The notes: generated by a model from the sequence alone, not told the origin. A DNA stretch of 64,000 bases from Chryseobacterium sp. CH21 (GCF_004119445.1 NZ_QICI01000019.1:1-64000); one strand, 5' to 3'. Shown: positions 17,031 through 27,645, numbered from the stretch's first letter. Numbers and translations are program-made.

Positions 17031-18149
17031 TTATAATTTTGTAATCGTCAACTTATAATATGCTGAATTGTGTAAATCCAGTTCAATTTTATAATTACCT
17101 GCTTGTGAAACTTTATATGCAGGATCTCCTGTTACTGTGTTCTCTGAACTTAAATAAGACTGAACGGCAGTTCCGGAAGCCAAAGTCTGATCTGCATCTT
17201 TTGGCTGGAATTTCATTGCCCAATCATCATTAGCTCTGAATTTAAATACTCCTGTAGTAGATAAAGCAATTGAATTGATCACAAAAGTCTTAGTTACAGG
17301 ATTATACACAAAATCAGTATCTGATCCCCATCCAGTAGGCGTTGCGTCGCCAATTACCCCAAAGTTTGCAATAACTGAAGAGTAAGTGTTTGCAGCCCAG
17401 TTTACCTTAATGTAGTATGTTCCTGCAGCAGGAGCTTTTATATTGTCTCCATCTGCTTTCAATTTTCCAGAATTGCTTCCATCATCTCCTTTATTTCCAG
17501 GCCAGTCTTCATTGATTGCAAATTTATATTTTCCATCTTCAGCACCAGCAACAGTATTGATCCAGATAAATCCTCTGTACTCATCATTCTTTCCTGGAGA
17601 GAATAAATTAGGTGAGTTACCCGGAGTCCAGTTTGCATACCCTGCAGCCCCTGCATAGCTTCCCGGTACATTGATCTTAGGATATACCAAATCCGGGTTT
17701 GGAGTATAAGGAGTTACTTTGAGTGCTATTACATTGGAATAAAAAGCTGCAGGCCCCACAGAAGTTTTTAATCTTACCTCAATATCATTTACAACATCCG
17801 GAACAGCTCCGATACTGAACATAGCAGCGTTCATAGCAGCATTAGTAACAGGACCTGAAGTCATATCGTTGGAAAAGTCAACGGTAGCACTTTTTTTGAA
17901 ACCGTTTCCTTTCAATCCAAATTCTAATTGCTGGCTGGAAGCAACGGAAATATTGTATGTAGGTTTTGTCCAGTTAAAAGTGATTACAGCAACATTAGCA
18001 TTAAGCTCATTAAGCACAATTGCACTTTTATCAGCAGATAACTTACCTGCAGATGTTTCATTAATAACTGCCTGATCCTCGTCTTTTTCACAGGAAAAAA
18101 CTAAAAGTCCTGTAAAAACCAGGGCTAATATTTTGAATAAAGTTTTCAT
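17031..18149 (-). CDS. SusE/SusF-like outer-membrane starch-binding lipoprotein
   Basis: 372 aa. A lipoprotein signal peptide (LLVFSC, lipid-bearing Cys about residue 20) is followed by the acidic EKDED export-type motif, so it is probably surface-exposed. A SusE N-terminal Ig-like domain (about 35-150) is followed by two starch-binding modules (about 165-265 and 270-370) with aromatics in FIWINT, NEDWPGNKGDDG and RANDDWAMKF. It would capture starch with SusD. It lies 17 bp after susD. Confidence 0.85.
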   Translation of the reverse strand: MKTLFKILALVFTGLLVFSCEKDEDQAVINETSAGKLSADKSAIVLNELNANVAVITFNWTKPTYNISVASSQQLEFGLKGNGFKKSATVDFSNDMTSGPVTNAAMNAAMFSIGAVPDVVNDIEVRLKTSVGPAAFYSNVIALKVTPYTPNPDLVYPKINVPGSYAGAAGYANWTPGNSPNLFSPGKNDEYRGFIWINTVAGAEDGKYKFAINEDWPGNKGDDGSNSGKLKADGDNIKAPAAGTYYIKVNWAANTYSSVIANFGVIGDATPTGWGSDTDFVYNPVTKTFVINSIALSTTGVFKFRANDDWAMKFQPKDADQTLASGTAVQSYLSSENTVTGDPAYKVSQAGNYKIELDLHNSAYYKLTITKL

Positions 18150-18166
18150 TTTAATAGTGTTTTTAA

Positions 18167-19764
18167 TTAATAACCAGGATTCTGAACCAGATTAGGGTTA
18201 GCAACGATGTCGTTAGCAGGAATTGGAAATAAGTTTCTATAATCTTCAACTGATTTACCATCTTTTACACCACCTTTCCAAGGCCACAGATATGAAGCTG
18301 AAGTAAACTTACCATAACGAATCAGGTCGGTTCTTCTCGTTGCTTCCCAAGACATTTCTCTAGATCTTTCGTCTAAGAAAAAATCGGTATTAACTGAAGC
18401 AACAGCAACTCCTCCCGCTCTTGTTCTTAAGGCATTTACATATCCTAATGCAGTGGCTGCATCTCCTCCTGATCCACCTCTTGAAACGGCTTCACCATAC
18501 ATAAGATAAATATCCGCTAAACGATATAAAGGAATATCCGCATCAACAAAATTACCTGATGCATCTGACCCAGGGGCACCATTAGAAAACTTTATATTTT
18601 TATATTTAACAAATGCATAACCATCTGTAAATGTTGATACATTATTTATTTCTAAACTTTGACCACTTGTATAGAAATTTCCTCTTTGGTCACTTGGGGA
18701 ACCAGCAAATAGATTAACAAAAGATTTTGTAGTTCTTATACCACCCCAACCTCCATTGATTCCGAACTGAGAAGCAGGCATCGATCCTCCTACTGCAGCG
18801 TGTACCATAAAAGTTGAACCTCCATAAGTTTTTGTACTTGTACCATCGTAGTTTACAGATAAAATAACTTCAGGATTATTTACATTATTATCTGCCATAA
18901 ATAATGATGAATAGTTTGATTTTAATGAATATCCTGCGTTTATTACTTTATTACAGTAAGTAATACAATCTGTATATCTCGCTGTACCCGTATAAACTTG
19001 CGCATTCAGATATAATCTCGCTAATAAAGACCAAGCAGCAGCTTTATCTGCTCTACCGTATTCATTACTTCTTGCATCTTTAAGATCATTTGCACAAGCT
19101 AAAAGTTCAGACTCTACATATTTGAATAGTTCTGCTCTGGCAATTCTTGGAGGAGGTGTATTAATAATATCAGTAGTCTCCGTTACCATTGGTACATTTC
19201 CAAATAGATCCATTGCATGATAATACGACTGAGCTCTTAGAAAACGAGCTTCTGCACGCATATATTTCGCTTCTGTAAGATTAGTTCCAGTAATTCCGTT
19301 TGTAGAAAGTTTTTCGTCAGTTGTATTTTTAATAAACTCATTACTTACCGCAATTACATTGAATATTCTATAGTATATTGCTGCAACAAACGGATTGGAA
19401 GCATTCCAGGTCATATTGTGCATCTCTGGAAGGCCTGAATCAGCCCAAGCAATAACAGCTTCATCTGTTGTTAAAACCTGCATACTGTACATTTGACGAA
19501 GATAGTTTGAGAAACCTCCATCAATTCCACCTATATCCGTATTTCCGTCTGCATTATTTTGATCTCCCTGCCCTCCAATTGCCAGCCCTGCATAAATTTT
19601 AGCTAAAGCAGGTTTATAATTATTAAAATCTTTGTATAATACAGAAGCTGTTAATCCTAAACTTGGTTCTCTCTCAAGATCTTGTGTACAAGAACCTGCA
19701 AAAAATAGAGCCCCTAGAGTAATAGACCCTATAATTATTTTTTATATAAATATTTATTTTTCAT
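18167..19764 (-). CDS. SusD/RagB-type starch-binding lipoprotein (frameshifted at codon 9 as assembled)
   Basis: The continuous open part (from 19492) is 441 aa of TPR-rich SusD protein (AKYMRAEARFLRAQSYYHAMDLFGNVPM; C-terminal LFPIPANDIVANPNLVQNPGY). Upstream sequence in the same frame still encodes ...SITLGALFFAGSC, a perfect lipobox. The ATG at 19764 (MKNKYLYKK) is out of frame by one base. Adding one A to the A6 run (19738-19743) joins them into about 532 aa, the usual SusD length. The start lies 5 nt after the restored susC stop. Either a sequencing indel or a slippage-prone contingency tract; see findings. Confidence 0.88.
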
Positions 19765-19769
19765 GTTGA

Positions 19770-22507
19770 TTAAAATTGGAAGTTAAACCCTACTGAATAC
19801 ACTTTCGGTCTTTGATAGAAACCATTGTCAATTCCTCCAAATACCTCAGGATCTACGCCTTTATATTTTGTAATTACAAAACATTTTGTGCCATTGCATT
19901 TACTCTTAAATTGGTTCCTTTTCCCATAAATTCTCCTGCATTATAAGCAATCGAGAAATTATCCATTCTAAGGAATGATGCATCTTCAATGAACATATCC
20001 GAGAAAAGTTGTGTGGCAGCAAACTGTGTTGTTAAAACACTTGAATTTGTATTACTCAAGAAATTATTCGCCTGAATATTTGCAATTGAGCTATTAGAAG
20101 CAGAATTATTATAAACGTAGTTCCCTAAAACAGCTCTAAGCGATGTACTAAATTCCCATTTTTTCACGCTTACCTTTGTAGAAAAGCCTAAGATTACATC
20201 AGGATTTGGAGATTTGTAGAAATATTTATCATCTTCAGTAGATTTCCCATCACCATTTCTGTCAAAATACACTCCTTCTAAAGGCTTTCCATTACTATCA
20301 TAGACTTGTTGATACACATAAAATGCATTGAGTGGCTGACCGACTGTAATTGCTTGAATGTAGTTATTAATACCAGTAAGCGTTCCCACTTGAATTTTAT
20401 ATGATGAATCTACATATTGAGATAAACTTGTAACCCTAGGATTAAATCTAGTAGCATTAAGATTTACATCCCAAGTTACGGTTTCATTTTTCACAGGAAT
20501 CAAATTCAAGTTAGCTTCAAAACCTTTATTAGCAATAACTCCAACATTTTTAATATTAAAGTTACTTAAATCACCTGCCCAAGTGGGTACTTTTGCAATA
20601 AGGTTTTCAGATTTTTTATCAAAATAATCTATTGAACCACTAATTCTATTATTTAAAATAGCAAAGTCTAAACCTAAGTTTTTAGTAGTAGTTGTTTCCC
20701 AAACCAAGTTTGGATTGTAAACATCTGGACGAAGTAAAGTATAGAAACTATTACCAAACTGGTATTGTGCAGTACTACTATTACTATAAGAATAAGAACC
20801 AAATGCAGGATAGAAATTACCTGTTTCTTGCTGACCTGTTTTACCCCATCCTGCTCTTATTTTTAATGATTTAATCGCTGAAATATTTTTTAAGAAGCTT
20901 TCTTCATTAATTTTCCATGCAACTGACACTGCTGGAAAATTACCCCATAACTGGTTTTTATCTGCTCCATTCCAGAATGTTGAAGAACCGTCTCTTCTGA
21001 TAGAACCATTGATAACATACTTATCTGCTATCGTAAAAATCCCTCTGGCATAAAAAGACAGTAATGTTCTCTGGGTATCTCCTGCAGTTGAAAAATCGGT
21101 TTTTTGACCATTTCCATAATATGTAGGAGCTTCCGGAGTAATTGATCTTGTGTCTTGATAAGAGTAACCACCAATAATATCCACAGTTGTATTAATGGCA
21201 TTAATCTTTTTTACATAATTTAGATAAGATTCAAATAATTTACTTTTAATTTCCTGCGAATATGAACGATAAGATCCTAAAGTTCCAATTCCCTGAGCGT
21301 ACTCTTTGTATGTGTTAACAGAACCATCACTTTTTGCATAATCATAAGATCCTGTTATATTCAGCCTTAAATCAGGTAAGAAATGAAACTTATAATCTAA
21401 TTGTAAACTTGGAATGACTCTAAAAACAGATGAAATATCTCTTTTACCATATAATAAACCTAATGGGTTTCTTGTTCCATTTACGTTTAAACCTGTAGCA
21501 GTGTTCGCAGGATCTAACCATTCGTAATATCCTCCATATTTAGAATTCCCCGAATATACAGGTTGCGTTGGATCAAAATAAATAGATGCTCCAATAGCTC
21601 CAGCATCTGGAAACCTGTTCTCAGAAAAAGTTCCTTTAAAATTACCATTAACAGTTAAATGATTATCAAAAAATTTAGGCGAAAAATTTAAACCTAATGA
21701 GGTTCTTCTGAATTCATTTGTCCTTACAATCCCGTTTTGCTCATTGTACCCCAAAGAAACTCTATACGGCAAACCTTTTACCCCCCCTGAAAATGCAACA
21801 TTATTGTCTGTTCCCCAGGCTTGTTGATAAATTTTATCCTGCCAGTTAGTATCTGCTTTACCCAGATAAGATTTTTGAACACCTGTTCCAAAAGTATTCA
21901 CAAAACTTCTAAACTGATCAGCATCCAAAACATCTACATTACCCATTTTAGTGGAGACAGAAAAATTAGTATTGAAATTAACTTTGAATTTACCTGCGGT
22001 ACCTTTTTTCGTTGTAATTAAAATAACCCCGTTTGAAGCTCTATTTCCGTAAATAGCTGCAGAAGATGCATCTTTTAAGATATCAAATGTTTCGATATCA
22101 TTTGGATTAATCAATGATAACGGATTCGTTGCTCCACTCAAACTGTTAAAATCAATAGGAACACCATCAATAACAATTAGCGGATCATTATTAATGAATG
22201 AAGAACCACCTCTTACTCTAATTGTAGAACCTGAACCAGGAGCACCGCTGTTACCCGTAATTTGTACCCCAGGAGTTTTACCAACAATTAATTGATCGGC
22301 AGTGGCTGCTCCCCCATTAAAATCTTTGGATGTTACAGAAGAAATAGATCCTGTAAGATCCGTCTTCTTCTGCTTACCATATCCAATCAAGACTACCTCA
22401 TCTATTTTTTTTTCTTTAGAAAGAGTGTCTTTAGTCTGCGCATGTAATACTGTACTGGCCAGTAAAAAAGCGGGCGCAATTTTTAATACTGTTGTAAAAT
22501 TCTTCAC
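19770..22507 (-). CDS. SusC/RagA-type TonB-dependent outer-membrane receptor (C-terminus frameshifted as assembled)
   Basis: Open frame 19874-22507 gives 877 aa: signal peptide ending VLHAQ, TonB box DEVVLIGYGKQKK, plug domain (SISSVTSKDFNGG ... GNRASNGVILITTKKG) and beta-barrel. It stops early after NAMAQNVL. Restoring one T to the run at 19878-19881 continues FVITKYKGVDPEVFGG ... VGFNFQF to a stop at 19770, giving about 912 aa with a normal C-terminal aromatic strand. It lacks the carboxypeptidase-like domain that many SusC proteins carry before the TonB box. It imports maltooligosaccharides with SusD as lid. Confidence 0.9.
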
Positions 22508-22715
22508 AATCTTATTTTTTTATAGTTTCGTTTTTCAGTCATATTTTGGCCCAGAGCCAGACTCGCAATTTAAAAAAAATTAGAATTATTATAAATTTAA
22601 TATAATTTTAGTTAAAATTATGTATATTACGAAACCGATTTTAGTTAGTTTTTTAGGATCCAATATTTTACAGCGTCTTATGCTATGCATAATATTTGTT
22701 TTAAATTAATATAAT

Positions 22716-22733
22716 GTTAAACAAACGTTTAAC
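22716..22733. promoter_or_regulatory. Candidate operator (GTTAAAC-N4-GTTTAAC) upstream of susC
   Basis: Perfect 7-bp arms around AAAC, with the LacI-family-like core AAACGTTT at its right half. It lies 209 bp upstream of the susC ATG and 108 bp upstream of metG. Binding is inferred only from symmetry and position. Confidence 0.4.
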
Positions 22734-22813
22734 TTAATTTCATATTCAGCACTTAAAATTTGCATTCTTGATCATAATAATGCCACTAATAGCGGTATTC
22801 GACAGATATTCCT

Positions 22814-22821
22814 TATCTTTG
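22814..22821 (+). promoter_or_regulatory. -7 element for metG (TATCTTTG)
   Basis: Perfect TAnnTTTG box 20 bp upstream of the metG ATG. A -33 TTTG is not evident. Confidence 0.5.
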
Positions 22822-22840
22822 CATTTAAACTTTACTATAA

Positions 22841-24877
22841 ATGTCAAACAGAAAGATGATTACGGCAGCTTTGCCTTATGCAAACGGGCCGGTTCATATA
22901 GGACATTTGGCAGGTGTTTATATTCCTGCGGATGTTTACGCAAGATTTCAGAGAAGATTAGGAAAAGATGTAGCGTTTATCTGTGGTTCAGATGAGCACG
23001 GAATTCCTATTACCATAAGAGCTAAAAAAGAAGGAGTAACTCCTCAGGATATTGTTGACAAATATCACGAGATCATTAAAAAATCTTTTTCAGACCTTGG
23101 AATTTCATTTGATGAATATTCAAGAACAACGTCTAAAAATCATTATGAAACCAGTCAGGATTTCTTCAAGGTTTTATACGAAAAAGGAAAATTTACAGAA
23201 GAAATTTCTGAGCAGTATTTTGATGAGCAGGCAGGAGAATTCCTTGCTGACCGTTATATTGTAGGAACATGTCCTAATTGTGGTAACGAAAACGCTTACG
23301 GAGACCAATGTGAGAAATGTGGTTCTACCCTTTCTCCTTCTGAGCTGATCAATCCGAAATCAATGCTTAGCGGAAATGTTCCTATCCTTAAAGAAACAAA
23401 AAACTGGTATCTTCCATTAAATGAATACGAAGACTTTTTAAACGAATGGATCATTGAAGGTCATAAAGATGACTGGAAGCCTAACGTATACGGACAGGTG
23501 AAGTCATGGTTAAATGACGGCCTTAAGCCTCGTGCAATGACTAGAGACCTTAACTGGGGAGTTCCGGTTCCTCTTCCGAATGCAGAAGGAAAAGTATTAT
23601 ACGTATGGTTTGATGCTCCTATCGGTTATATTTCTTTCACTAAAGAATGGGCGGAGAAAAACGGAAAAGACTGGAAAGACTACTGGCAGAGTCCAGACAG
23701 CGATCTGGTACATTTTATCGGAAAGGATAATATTGTTTTCCACTGTATTATTTTCCCTTCGATGATGAAAGCGCACGGAGATTATATTATGCCGGCTAAT
23801 GTTCCTGCTTTTGAATTCCTGAACCTTGAGAATGATAAGATCTCAACATCAAGAAACTGGGCAGTATGGGCTCATGAATATGTGGAAGATTTCCCTGGAC
23901 AACAGGATGTTTTAAGATATGCTCTTCTTTCATCTGCTCCGGAAACAAAGGATAATAACTTTACATGGAAAGATTTCCAGACTAAGAATAATTCTGAATT
24001 GGTAGGGATCTTTGGAAACTTCATCAACAGAGTTGCTGTTCTTATTCACAAATATTATGACGGTGTTGTTCCACAAGGTGATGTAAACAGCCCTGAACTA
24101 CAGGAAATAAGTAAATCTGCAAAAGAAATCTCAGGATTCCTTGAAAATTATGAATTTAGAAATTCATTAACTGCATTAATGAATCTTGCTCGTTTTGGAA
24201 ACCAGTACCTTCAGACAGAAGAGCCTTGGAAAACCATCAAGGACAACCCTGAAAAAGCAGCTCAATCTTTATTCGTTGGAGCACAGATAGCTGTTGCTTT
24301 AGCTCAGTTATGCGAACCTTTCATGCCTTTCAGCTCTGACAAATTATTGAACATGTTCAATGTTGAGAAGAAAGACTGGAGCTCTATTGAAAACCAATCG
24401 GTGCTAATTGAAACAGGGCATAAAATCAACGAATCATCTCTTCTTTTCTCAAAAATTGAAGATGATGTCATTGAAGCTCAAATCCAAAAGCTGGAAAACA
24501 CAAAACAAAACAATAAAAAAACAAACCCTAACGCAAACCCTATGAAAGAAGAGATCACATTTGATGACTTTACTAAAATAGACCTTAGAACAGCAACCAT
24601 TTTAGAAGCTGAAAAAGTAGAAAAAGCAGACAAATTATTAAAGCTTACTGTAGATACAGGAGTAGATGTAAGAACTGTTGTTTCCGGTATTGCTGAAAGT
24701 TTCACTCCTGAAGAATTAATCGGGAAGCAGGTGATGATCCTTCTGAACCTTGCTCCAAGAAAGATCAGAGGAATTGAATCTCAGGGAATGTTATTATTAA
24801 CAACAAAACCAGACGGAAAATTATCTTTCGTAACACCGGATGACAGCAATGTTGAAAACGGTATTGAGATCGGATAA
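22841..24877 (+). CDS. metG: Methionyl-tRNA synthetase
   Basis: Charges tRNA-Met with methionine. It is 678 aa, class I, long form. HIGH is at residues 19-22; the zinc-binding knuckle insertion is [18 protein letters not shown] (about 144-161); the KMSKS-type loop is [10 protein letters not shown]. After the anticodon-binding helices, a C-terminal EMAPII-like tRNA-binding domain (about 570-678, [28 protein letters not shown]) drives dimerisation. The start is supported by the -7 box 20 bp upstream. A terminator follows. Confidence 0.97.
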   Translation: MSNRKMITAALPYANGPVHIGHLAGVYIPADVYARFQRRLGKDVAFICGSDEHGIPITIRAKKEGVTPQDIVDKYHEIIKKSFSDLGISFDEYSRTTSKNHYETSQDFFKVLYEKGKFTEEISEQYFDEQAGEFLADRYIVGTCPNCGNENAYGDQCEKCGSTLSPSELINPKSMLSGNVPILKETKNWYLPLNEYEDFLNEWIIEGHKDDWKPNVYGQVKSWLNDGLKPRAMTRDLNWGVPVPLPNAEGKVLYVWFDAPIGYISFTKEWAEKNGKDWKDYWQSPDSDLVHFIGKDNIVFHCIIFPSMMKAHGDYIMPANVPAFEFLNLENDKISTSRNWAVWAHEYVEDFPGQQDVLRYALLSSAPETKDNNFTWKDFQTKNNSELVGIFGNFINRVAVLIHKYYDGVVPQGDVNSPELQEISKSAKEISGFLENYEFRNSLTALMNLARFGNQYLQTEEPWKTIKDNPEKAAQSLFVGAQIAVALAQLCEPFMPFSSDKLLNMFNVEKKDWSSIENQSVLIETGHKINESSLLFSKIEDDVIEAQIQKLENTKQNNKKTNPNANPMKEEITFDDFTKIDLRTATILEAEKVEKADKLLKLTVDTGVDVRTVVSGIAESFTPEELIGKQVMILLNLAPRKIRGIESQGMLLLTTKPDGKLSFVTPDDSNVENGIEIG

Positions 24878-24900
24878 TTAAAATCCTTATAAAGATAACG

Positions 24901-24930
24901 GGCTGTTTCACGAGAAGCAGCCTTTCTTTT
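24901..24930 (+). terminator. Rho-independent terminator of metG
   Basis: GGCTGTTTC / GAAGCAGCC (one G-U pair) with a 4-nt loop, then TTTCTTTT. Confidence 0.8.
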
Positions 24931-24941
24931 ATATACAGTTT

Positions 24942-25609
24942 ATGGTCAACAAAAATGTTTTAAGAAAGCTTTCCAATCAGGAATTGGAGGGATATTTAAA
25001 AGAAGGCAACCGCTTTGTTCCGGAGGCTGTTCAGGCAGCTTTTGAAATTCTGGAAGAAAGGGGACGTGTTTTCAGTGAACAGGAAAAAACGGCTGTTCAG
25101 CAATTGATTCAGCATAAAAAAGAAGCTGAGGAAGCAAAACGTGCAGAAGAAGTGGAAGTTTGGAAAGATCATATTACAGAAGATCCGGAGGCCATAAGGC
25201 TTTATTCACGGATGACAATTTTGGTCACCAGTGTTTTTTCAGTACAATTCCAGGAGCAATTTTACTGTGTCTTAATCTAATCAAACTCAAAAAATACTTC
25301 CCGGCCTTTCTTACACTTGTATTTGGATTGCTGTTTTTTATATTTCAGAAGTATGTTCTGCTTTCCCATTTTGACTTTGGTACAACTTCCAGATATAGTC
25401 CCGAAATTGGAGTTATTTCAATAGGAGCTTTAGGTTTACTTGTCATCAGTGTTCTAGCAACTCCAAAAAAACTCCCTTACCGTGCTGAATCTTATATTCT
25501 TCCTGTTATTTTATGTATCGGAACGGCTGTTCTGATCTATTTTTATTATCAGGAATGGTTTTCTTATTATCCTTTTTTAAGAGCCATACAAATATTCAGA
25601 CAATCATAA
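24942..25609 (+). pseudogene. Hypothetical membrane protein (frameshifted as assembled)
   Basis: Two overlapping frames belong to one gene. Frame one (24942-25280) begins MVNKNVLRKLSNQELEGYLKEG, with a charged helical region rich in Glu/Lys, then loses its match after TILVTSV. Frame two carries FFSTIPGAILLCLNLIKL and about three further hydrophobic segments to 25609. Adding one T to the T6 run (25234-25239) fuses them into about 222 aa: a cytoplasmic N-terminal domain of about 85 aa plus four membrane segments. I do not recognise a named family. Confidence 0.7.
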
Positions 25610-25611
25610 GG

Positions 25612-25720
25612 AGCTTATTCCCGCTATCCACTTTTACTCCTCGCTCCCAGCTGTCACCCTGAGCGTAGTCGAAGGGCCTCTTCTTTGCTGTGGGGTAACC
25701 GTTTCTATCGGGGCTAGAAT
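25612..25720. repeat. Mosaic of dispersed intergenic repeats, including CCTGAGCGTAGTCGAAGG
   Basis: GGAGCTTATTCCCGCTATCCA, then the string CCTGAGCGTAGTCGAAGG at 25659-25676 (inverse of 8951-8968), then ATCGGGGCTAGAAT. A GATTGCTTCGCTTTCAGCTC-like string follows at about 25769-25796. All are non-coding repeat motifs between convergent genes. Confidence 0.55.
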
Positions 25721-25723
25721 AGT

Positions 25724-25756
25724 ACAAAAAAAGTCATCCCGGTTTACAGGATGACT
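25724..25756 (-). terminator. Terminator of the methyltransferase gene
   Basis: AGTCATCC (25732-25739) and GGATGACT (25749-25756) pair. On the minus strand the hairpin is followed by TTTTTTT. It lies 50 bp past the stop at 25807. Confidence 0.75.
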
Positions 25757-25806
25757 ATATATGAATGAGATTGCTTCGCTTTCAGCTCGCAATGACTTGT
25801 TGTCAA

Positions 25807-26511
25807 TTATTTCTTAGTCAGTTTTGCTAAGTAAGAATCTTCATCTTTCAACACTCTTTCTATTTTGAAACCATTATTTGTGGCAGCATTTTTCAACGTA
25901 TTAAAGTCAAGATACAGCCAGGTAATCGGTTCCTCGGATTCTCCTTTATAATGAACTACGTATTCCAGTTCTCCGTAATATCCACCAGCCGGAATATATA
26001 CTCCGCCATCTTTATCACGGTCGAACATATAAAGAATATCCGTACTGTCAATTAAAACCTGTCCGCCATCATTCAGTAAAGTATGCAGCTTTTGAAGATA
26101 AGTATCAATTTTCGCAAGGCTTTCAAAAACTCCGGTACCGTTCATCAATAATAAAAGGGTATCAAAAGTTTCTCCTGAAAAATCAAGCATATTTTCACAA
26201 ACTGCTTTTTTAATACCTCTCAGCTTGCAGACCTCAATTGATTTTGGTGAAATATCCAATGCGGTCACCTCAAGATTTCTTTCATTTTGAAGGTATAAAG
26301 AATGAGAACCTGCTCCCGCTCCGATATCCAGAACTTTTCCGTTGGATAACTGCAATGCTTTCTGCTCAATATCATTCATTTCTTCAAAATCTCTGAATAA
26401 GTAATCTACCGGAAGCTCATCCAGCTCAGAAATTGACGTTTCAGTCTGCAGATCTTCAGGATTGTCATTGTGGTAATAATCCCAGATCGCTCTGCCCATT
26501 AAATCTTTCAT
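25807..26511 (-). CDS. SAM-dependent methyltransferase (class I)
   Basis: 234 aa from the ATG at 26511 (MKDLMGRAIWDYYH). The frame extends 49 codons upstream, but that stretch (QKQPAPRNSQQ...) is translated from the low-complexity repeat and is rejected. Motif I is VLDIGAGAGSHSLYL (SAM binding), motif II/post-I VTALDISPKSIEVCK, then LLLMNGTGVF. The substrate is unknown. It follows the siderophore-interacting protein gene on the same strand, 217 bp away, across the repeat. Confidence 0.83.
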   Translation of the reverse strand: MKDLMGRAIWDYYHNDNPEDLQTETSISELDELPVDYLFRDFEEMNDIEQKALQLSNGKVLDIGAGAGSHSLYLQNERNLEVTALDISPKSIEVCKLRGIKKAVCENMLDFSGETFDTLLLLMNGTGVFESLAKIDTYLQKLHTLLNDGGQVLIDSTDILYMFDRDKDGGVYIPAGGYYGELEYVVHYKGESEEPITWLYLDFNTLKNAATNNGFKIERVLKDEDSYLAKLTKK

Positions 26512-26544
26512 GGTGCAAAGATAAGAGTTCGGGGTGATAGTTGC

Positions 26545-26728
26545 CAGTTTATTTTGTTGTGGGGTGCTGGTTTCGGGATGCGGGTACGAGTTGCGAGTTA
26601 TTATTTTTTGTTGCGAGTTGCGAGGTGCTGGTTGTTTTTGTTCCTGGTTACCCCACAATGTTAAACCTTGAACTTTAAACTCTCAAACCCTCCCACTCTC
26701 AAACTCTCAAACTCAAAACCCCTGCCAT
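26545..26728. repeat. Mosaic dispersed repeat, copy A (GCGAGTTGCGAG / CTGGTTACC / CAAACTCTCAAAC)
   Basis: Order of blocks on the plus strand: GTTGCGAGTT-type words (26550-26630), TTCCTGGTTACC (26640-26652), then AACCTTGAACTTTAAACTC and TCCCACTCTCAAACTCTCAA. The same order occurs at 63716-63840 and, inverted, at 44547-44700. It separates the methyltransferase and SIP genes. Confidence 0.65.
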
Positions 26729-27541
26729 CTATTCCAACGAATCCTTCTCCTTATGTCTGTCCGCCTGAGATTCATTTTCTGCAACACCTGCTTTCCAGTA
26801 AGAATAAGCATATAGTTCCTGGGAAGTCCAGTTTTTTTCTTTTCTCAGATAGGTACGGATTTCTTTCACGCTAGAAAATTCGCAGGCAACATAACCAAAT
26901 TTGGAAGTTTCTGGAATTTCAATACTTTTTACAGCATTTGAAATTTCACTTCTGATCTGAGGCTCTGCATTGTGTAACCATTTAAAATCAATCTGAGCTT
27001 TGGTTTCAAGCAGTTGTTCATCTTCTTTTCCATGAACTTCGATAAAACATATTCCTTTTGCCGTTTCAGGAAGCGTTTCCAAGATAGCACTGATGACCGG
27101 AATAGCCGTAGCATCTCCTACCAACAGATACCAATCTGCTGCCGGATACAACTCTTTCCCTTCCAAACGCATCATGACACCCAGTTTTGAGCCTACTTCA
27201 GCTTCTCTTACCCATCTGGAGGCTGGTCCACCATCTCCGTGATCTACAAAATCGATGATCAGCTCATTTTTATCCAGATCAATTCCTCTGTGAGTATAGG
27301 TTCTGATGAATGGAGCCACTTCTTTTGGCGGATATACCCATTGATGATTTTCATCCAGCGTAGGGAAATGAATCTCATTCAGTCCAGCCGGAGGAACTGC
27401 AATCTTATTATTATCTCCCACCATCGTATTTTTAAATAAATGAACTTCTGGTGAGTACAAATACACTCTGATAAAATGGTCAGTAATGTATTCTTTTCTG
27501 GTGACTTCGGCAACAATCTGCCCTGTTGAAATTTTAGCCAT
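26729..27541 (-). CDS. Siderophore-interacting protein (FAD/NAD(P)H ferric-siderophore reductase family)
   Basis: 270 aa. The FAD-binding barrel carries RTYTHRGIDLD (RxYT-type flavin motif) and GPASRWV. The NAD(P)H domain has LVGDATAIPVISAIL, and the C-terminal family signature AYSYWKAGVAENES is present. It reduces imported ferric siderophore in the cytoplasm to release iron. It lies 104 bp downstream of a TonB-dependent receptor on the same strand, with a hairpin between, so it is probably part of one iron-uptake unit. Confidence 0.92.
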   Translation of the reverse strand: MAKISTGQIVAEVTRKEYITDHFIRVYLYSPEVHLFKNTMVGDNNKIAVPPAGLNEIHFPTLDENHQWVYPPKEVAPFIRTYTHRGIDLDKNELIIDFVDHGDGGPASRWVREAEVGSKLGVMMRLEGKELYPAADWYLLVGDATAIPVISAILETLPETAKGICFIEVHGKEDEQLLETKAQIDFKWLHNAEPQIRSEISNAVKSIEIPETSKFGYVACEFSSVKEIRTYLRKEKNWTSQELYAYSYWKAGVAENESQADRHKEKDSLE

Positions 27542-27561
27542 AACTGATTTTGTTAAAGTTA

Positions 27562-27596
27562 AAATCCGGTTTCCGATTGATTCAGAAACCGGATTT
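27562..27596 (-). terminator. Intercistronic hairpin between TonB receptor and SIP genes
   Basis: AAATCCGGTTTC and GAAACCGGATTT are perfect 12-bp complements around an 11-nt loop. On the minus strand TTTTAACTTTAAC follows, a weak U-tract. It may partly terminate the receptor transcript. Confidence 0.6.
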
Positions 27597-27645
27597 GAAA
27601 TACAATATATTTTCAGATCAAGGCATTTTTACCTTCATCTTATTT

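Larger units (their letters stand above)
22508..22840. promoter_or_regulatory. Divergent intergenic region between susC and metG
   Basis: 333 bp, very AT-rich, no ORF. It must hold the susC-D-E promoter, yet no TAnnTTTG box was found on the minus strand, which would fit activator-dependent control. It contains the inverted repeat at 22716-22733 and the metG -7 box at 22814-22821. Confidence 0.5.

Noticed and set aside
26512..26658. N-terminal 49-residue extension of the methyltransferase
   Set aside because: It is translated from the low-complexity repeat; the methyltransferase fold begins at the ATG at 26511.
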